64,000 bases of DNA, from contig NZ_FNCJ01000004.1 in NCBI RefSeq assembly GCF_900100735.1, positions 126,019 through 190,018 on the forward strand. The letters run 5' to 3'. The DNA comes from Paraburkholderia phenazinium. GTDB taxonomy: Bacteria > Pseudomonadota > Gammaproteobacteria > Burkholderiales > Burkholderiaceae. Below the pieces are notes generated by a model that saw nothing but the letters and a program-made list of their open reading frames with translations, was not told where the DNA came from and did no database searches. The position numbers and the translations under genes are program-made. Below, piece after piece: positions 58,691 through 64,000 of the stretch; the stretch's first letter is position 1; each line of letters starts with the position of its first letter.

Positions 58691-59563
58691 TCAGGCTTGG
58701 CGCAGCGAGGTATCGAGCGCCCGAGCCGCGACCCGGTCACCCTCCGTCACGAGCGGCGCGCGAAACACCGTCTGATGGTTGTGCCCGGCAGCCGCGGGCG
58801 AGTCCCACAACAACTCTACCTTGGGACGCCGGTGCAGCCAGCCACTCTGGGCTGCGGCCCCCGGCACTGCCGAAGCGGAGATGGAAGCCGTGGTCAGCGT
58901 CGCCGGCGCCGCCGCCCCACTCGCGTCGAGCACCGCAGCAGGCACTGCCACCGGCGCAGCAACCGCACCACCCTGCCCGTCCGGCCAGCGCACCGAGAGC
59001 TCGCGCGCGTCATACTGACCGAGCTTGCGGCTTTCCACCCACACCACCACCGTGCGCGTCGCCACATCGACGGCAATCGCATAGCGGCCTATCGCAAAGC
59101 GGCGCGCCGCGACATTGGTACGCCACAGCGCACGCGGACGGCAGATCCACAGTACCGCGGCATACAAAGCCGGTGCCGCCACCAGCCAGCCGTTGGTCGC
59201 AGCCACCGCATGCAGCGCGCGCCGACCGCCGGCACTCCAGACGAAGGCGCCAACCGAGAACGCCGCGAACAGGAAGCCGAGGAAAGCGAACAGACGCAGC
59301 GCCTGACGCAGCCATTGCGGCAGCGGGTGAAATGGACGCTCGGCCTGGGCACGCGCGCCCGGCAGAAAGATCAGCAGAAACAGAAAGACAAGGTTGATGC
59401 AGGCCCACGGCGACGAAGCCATCGCGGCCAATGACGAGACGATGTCCATCTGCGACATCGAAAACAGCCACCGAGCCAGAATCACGAGACCGATGGCCCG
59501 CAGCGCGAAAATCGTTCCGGCGCCGGGCGCCGTATTCGCACGCGTCTCTTTCGTTCTCGCCAA
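58691..59563 (-). CDS. multi-pass membrane protein, hypothetical
   Basis: A protein of about 290 residues. Four or five hydrophobic helices lie in the first 150 residues (IFALRAIGLVILARWLF, INLVFLFLLIFLPG, LFAFLGFLFAAFSVGAFVW, NGWLVAAPALYAAVLWI), followed by a soluble region and an Ala-rich tail. No ATG has a ribosome binding site. I chose a TTG (ARTKETRANT follows) because AGGAGG lies exactly 5 bases upstream. No family recognised. Confidence 0.62.
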   Translation of the reverse strand: MARTKETRANTAPGAGTIFALRAIGLVILARWLFSMSQMDIVSSLAAMASSPWACINLVFLFLLIFLPGARAQAERPFHPLPQWLRQALRLFAFLGFLFAAFSVGAFVWSAGGRRALHAVAATNGWLVAAPALYAAVLWICRPRALWRTNVAARRFAIGRYAIAVDVATRTVVVWVESRKLGQYDARELSVRWPDGQGGAVAAPVAVPAAVLDASGAAAPATLTTASISASAVPGAAAQSGWLHRRPKVELLWDSPAAAGHNHQTVFRAPLVTEGDRVAARALDTSLRQA

Positions 59564-59797
59564 GGCATCCTCCTGTCGGTGACGACGCCGCAGCCAAATT
59601 TGCGGCAGGGCCATTATAGGGATATTACCGAGACGGCTCACGGTTCCCTCCCCCCAAAATGCCACTTTCAGCAGATTCCCGGCCAAATGCGCGGCGCGCA
59701 TGCAACAACGCCCCGCATGCTTGGCACAGGCGGGGCGTTGTTGGCGTTCATAGCGCCACCCAACGGGCGGCGCAAGAGCGGTACAGCTTTCGAACTG

Positions 59798-60862
59798 TTA
59801 GCTCGCGTTGACTTCGCGCAGCACCGGGCGGCGCTTCTGGCGCAGCAGTTCTTCATACGATGCGACGTAGTTCTGCGCCATCACCTTCGACGAGAAACGT
59901 GCTTCAAACGCCTTGCGCACCGTTGCGCGCGGCAGCGTATGCAGACGGTTGACAGCAGCAACCGCGCTGATTTCGTCTTCGACGACGAAACCCGACACGC
60001 CGTTCTCGATCACTTCCGGCACCGAACCGCGCTTGAACGCGATGACCGGCGTACCGCAGGCCATGGCTTCGATCATCACCAGACCGAAGGGCTCCGGCCA
60101 GTCGATCGGGAACAGCAGCGCGTGGGCGTTGCCCAGGAATTCGGTCTTCTCCGCTTCGCTGATTTCGCCGATGTATTCGACGTGCGGCAGCGACATCAGC
60201 GGCTTGATGACTTCTTCGTAGTACGCGCGGTCAGCCTTGTCGAGCTTGGCGGCGACCTTGATCTTCATGCCGGCTTGCTCGGCGATGCGGATGGCCGTGT
60301 CGAGACGCTTCTCCGGCGAGATACGGCCGAGGAACGCCAGATAGCCCGGCTTGACGTCCGGAATCGGCTTGAGCAGGTTTTCCGGCAAACCGTGATACAC
60401 GGTGGACAGCCAGTTGGCCTGTTGCAGCGGCATACGCTGGTTGTCCGAGATGGACACCACCGGCACGTCGCTGAAGGTGTTGAAGATGGGTTGCAGTTCG
60501 GGCAGGTCGAGACGGCCGTGCAGCGTGGTCAGGAACGGCACCGGCTGGCGTGCGAACAGCGAGAACGGGTAGTAGTCGATGTGGAAGTGCAGCACATCGA
60601 ATTCGTCCGCGCGGCGGCGCACTTCTTCCAGCAGCAGCATGTGCGGAGCCATCACGTCGCGGATCGTCGGGTCGAGGCGCAGCGCCTGCGGCCAGAACGC
60701 TTCGAGCTTCGCCGAGGTTTGCGAATCGCCGCTCGCGAAGAGCGTCACATCGTGTCCCTGTTCGACCAGTGCCTCGGTCAGGTAAGACACAACCCGTTCC
60801 GTTCCACCGTACAGCTTGGGGGGAACCGCCTCGTGCAACGGAGCGATTTGAGCGATTCGCAT
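59798..60862 (-). CDS. glycosyltransferase family 4
   Basis: A 354-residue GT-B glycosyltransferase. The N-terminal IAQIAPLHEAVPPKLYGGTERVV and the C-terminal FGLVMIEAMACGTPVIAFKRGSVPEV, with the catalytic/donor-binding glutamates, match family 4 retaining enzymes. Donor and acceptor are unknown. GAGGAG precedes MRIAQIAP by 7 bases. It lies between two accessory membrane genes; no polysaccharide cluster is visible around it. Confidence 0.9.
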   Translation of the reverse strand: MRIAQIAPLHEAVPPKLYGGTERVVSYLTEALVEQGHDVTLFASGDSQTSAKLEAFWPQALRLDPTIRDVMAPHMLLLEEVRRRADEFDVLHFHIDYYPFSLFARQPVPFLTTLHGRLDLPELQPIFNTFSDVPVVSISDNQRMPLQQANWLSTVYHGLPENLLKPIPDVKPGYLAFLGRISPEKRLDTAIRIAEQAGMKIKVAAKLDKADRAYYEEVIKPLMSLPHVEYIGEISEAEKTEFLGNAHALLFPIDWPEPFGLVMIEAMACGTPVIAFKRGSVPEVIENGVSGFVVEDEISAVAAVNRLHTLPRATVRKAFEARFSSKVMAQNYVASYEELLRQKRRPVLREVNAS

Positions 60863-61566
60863 AGAGAGAACTCCTCGTAAAAAATCAGGCAAAAGTACTG
60901 CGGTTTGTTAAAAGCGACTCGCTTTGCTCGCCTGGCCAGTCGGGCCGGTTGACGCCGGCTCAGGCCTGTTTCGTTCGAGAAATCCTGCGATGGATCGCTT
61001 GGTAAGGATGCCCAGACTGATCATCGTCACCAGGCTGTACATGTGCCGTAAACGCACAGGCGTCAGACTCGTTGACAATCCGCCAGAGTATTTCGTGGTA
61101 CGACCGAGCACGCATTATGGGTGCCGGAAGCGCCGCGCGGCGCGAAACATTTCAAACACTTTACGTTGTTACAAAGCGGAAACATTTTGCAAACCCTTGT
61201 TTTATAAGACAGTTCTACAGTAGGGTCTGGCCTTGACGCGTGGCCCGCAAGCTGCATTTTGCAAATTGTTCCGTCAATGCTTCCATGTGTGCCGCTCTTC
61301 GGCGCGCCGCTGCGCGCTGAATGGCTTTTGTAATTATATCCCGAAATTATTCCGCAATCTGCATGAACCACGGCTGCGAGGCGCGGTCGAGCAAATAGGT
61401 GTTGCGGATGCCCATCGCGAAATCAGTCGCGTCCCGTTGCCGTTCACAAACACGGCGGAATGCCTTTTGCGTGTTTACAATGCGAGCATCTGCCTTTTGT
61501 GGCGATGCGTCCCGTGGCCCATGCCGTTGCATGACATAACCTGAAACACACCGACCACACGATCAA
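60863..61566. other. 704-bp intergenic gap, no gene seen
   Basis: This divergent gap between the glycosyltransferase and second ABC exporter contains several A+T-rich patches (about 61140-61215 and 61320-61350) and scattered short frames without ribosome binding sites. Promoters for both genes should be here, but no convincing hexamer pair was found. Confidence 0.5.
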
Positions 61567-63402
<1,836 letters not shown>

Positions 63403-63464
63403 ATCTGGCGGCAGCCTCTCCCCTTGAGGCCGCTGTGACCAGTGAGCCGCGAAGGCCAGCTTCA

Positions 63465-63499
63465 ATACGAAAAGCCGCTCATGGAAGCGGCTTTTTTCA
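63465..63499. terminator. bidirectional terminator between the exporter and otsA
   Basis: AAAAGCCGCT and AGCGGCTTTT pair around CATGGA, followed by further T residues on the plus strand and preceded by an A run. The exporter and otsA converge on it. Confidence 0.85.
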
Positions 63500-63563
63500 T
63501 CTTCGGGAGACAAGGGGCTGCGAGCGAACCGAGCCGACCCGCCTCAGCCTTACTCTTACGTCG

Positions 63564-64000
63564 TCAACCTGCCAGCGGCTCGCGGGCCGCGAGCGCCGCG
63601 TCGTCGTCCTCGGCGAGCGCACCCGCCGCCTGCAGATCGCGCATGAAGTTATCGCGCCACACCGACACATTGTTCTCGCGCAGCCGCGCCATCATGTCCT
63701 GGTAGCGGGACTGACGCTCGGCGAGCGGCATCGACAAGCCTTTCGCCAGCGCCTCGGCCATTCCGTCGATATCGACCGGGTTGACGATCAGCGCGCCATC
63801 CAGCTCCTGCGCCGCGCCCGCGAAGCGCGACAGCACCAGCACGCCCGGATCTTCGGGGTCCTGGGCCGACACGTACTCCTTGGCGACGAGGTTCATGCCG
63901 TCGCGCAACGGCGTCACGAAGCCGACGTGCGCCGTGCGAAACAGTGCCGCCAGCACCGGCCGTTCATATTGACGGTGGATGTAGAGAATCGGCGCCCAGT
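63564..64000 (-). CDS. otsA: alpha,alpha-trehalose-phosphate synthase, C-terminal part
   Basis: The last 145 or so residues of OtsA, which makes trehalose-6-phosphate from UDP-glucose and glucose-6-phosphate. The frame is open to the window edge: WAPILYIHRQYERPVLAALF continues into RTAHVGFVTPLRDGMNLVAK, a signature of the donor-binding domain, then EYVSAQDPEDPGVLVLSRFAG. The N-terminal half lies beyond the window. The short C-terminal tail is Ala/Asp rich. Confidence 0.93.
   Translation of the reverse strand, partial: WAPILYIHRQYERPVLAALFRTAHVGFVTPLRDGMNLVAKEYVSAQDPEDPGVLVLSRFAGAAQELDGALIVNPVDIDGMAEALAKGLSMPLAERQSRYQDMMARLRENNVSVWRDNFMRDLQAAGALAEDDDAALAAREPLAG

Noticed and set aside
61140..61360. 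AT patches considered as promoters for the second exporter
   Set aside because: Hexamers such as TTGCAA and TAAGAC are only 12 bp apart, so no acceptable -35/-10 pair was found.

Overview
The window is about 63% G+C bacterial chromosome with very dense genes. It looks like the primary chromosome of a Burkholderiaceae member, most likely Paraburkholderia. The evidence is the gene order ppx/ppk - phoR-phoB-phoU-pstBACS - glmM-folP-ftsH-rlmE-yhbY-greA-carB-carA, the DUF4148 and DUF4149 proteins, olsB and the codon use. The genus is inferred from recall of this order, not from a search. I see no phage, insertion sequence, CRISPR array or plasmid gene.

Layout. 0.1-10 kb: CoA transferase, RBBP9-type hydrolase, glnS, a solute-binding protein, a Nudix hydrolase, an AI-2E-type permease, a YgjP-like metallopeptidase, a glutathione transferase and tRNA-Arg(TCT). 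10-19 kb: uppP, an aldose-epimerase relative, an NlpD-like degenerate LytM lipoprotein, an AT-rich gap with an orphan terminator, a pentapeptide-repeat protein, a DUF2288-MATE pair and small envelope proteins. 18.5-21.1 kb: an XRE-cupin regulator, then an SDR and a divergent QueA-like protein that overlap. 21.2-23.1 kb: tRNA-Pro(TGG) and several tiny secreted or membrane proteins.

23.3-35.6 kb is a phosphate supercluster: sixA, olsB (phosphorus-free ornithine lipid), divergent ppx and ppk (polyphosphate), then phoR, phoB, phoU, pstB, pstA, pstC and pstS. Both pstS and olsB are preceded by two tandem Pho-box-like elements (four half-sites at 10-11 bp steps) ending exactly 10 bp before a -10-like hexamer, so PhoB probably controls both.

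35.9-53.1 kb is housekeeping: glmM, folP, ftsH, rlmE, yhbY, greA, carB, carA, mltD, gloB, a methyltransferase overlapping rnhA, dnaQ and tRNA-Val(CAC). 53.1-64 kb is more accessory: an ABC exporter with a possible leader peptide, a TetR regulator with three matching 18-bp operators, an Ohr peroxidase and a secreted alpha/beta hydrolase, a membrane protein, a glycosyltransferase, a second ABC exporter and the 3' part of otsA.

The best candidates for something undescribed are the TetR(CxC)-Ohr-hydrolase unit with its operators, the SDR/QueA-like pair, the olsB Pho boxes, the AT-rich gap with a possible minus-strand small RNA, and several short ORFs with strong ribosome binding sites (28, 52, 57 and 16 aa). 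Start codons were chosen by eye from ribosome binding sites and family length.
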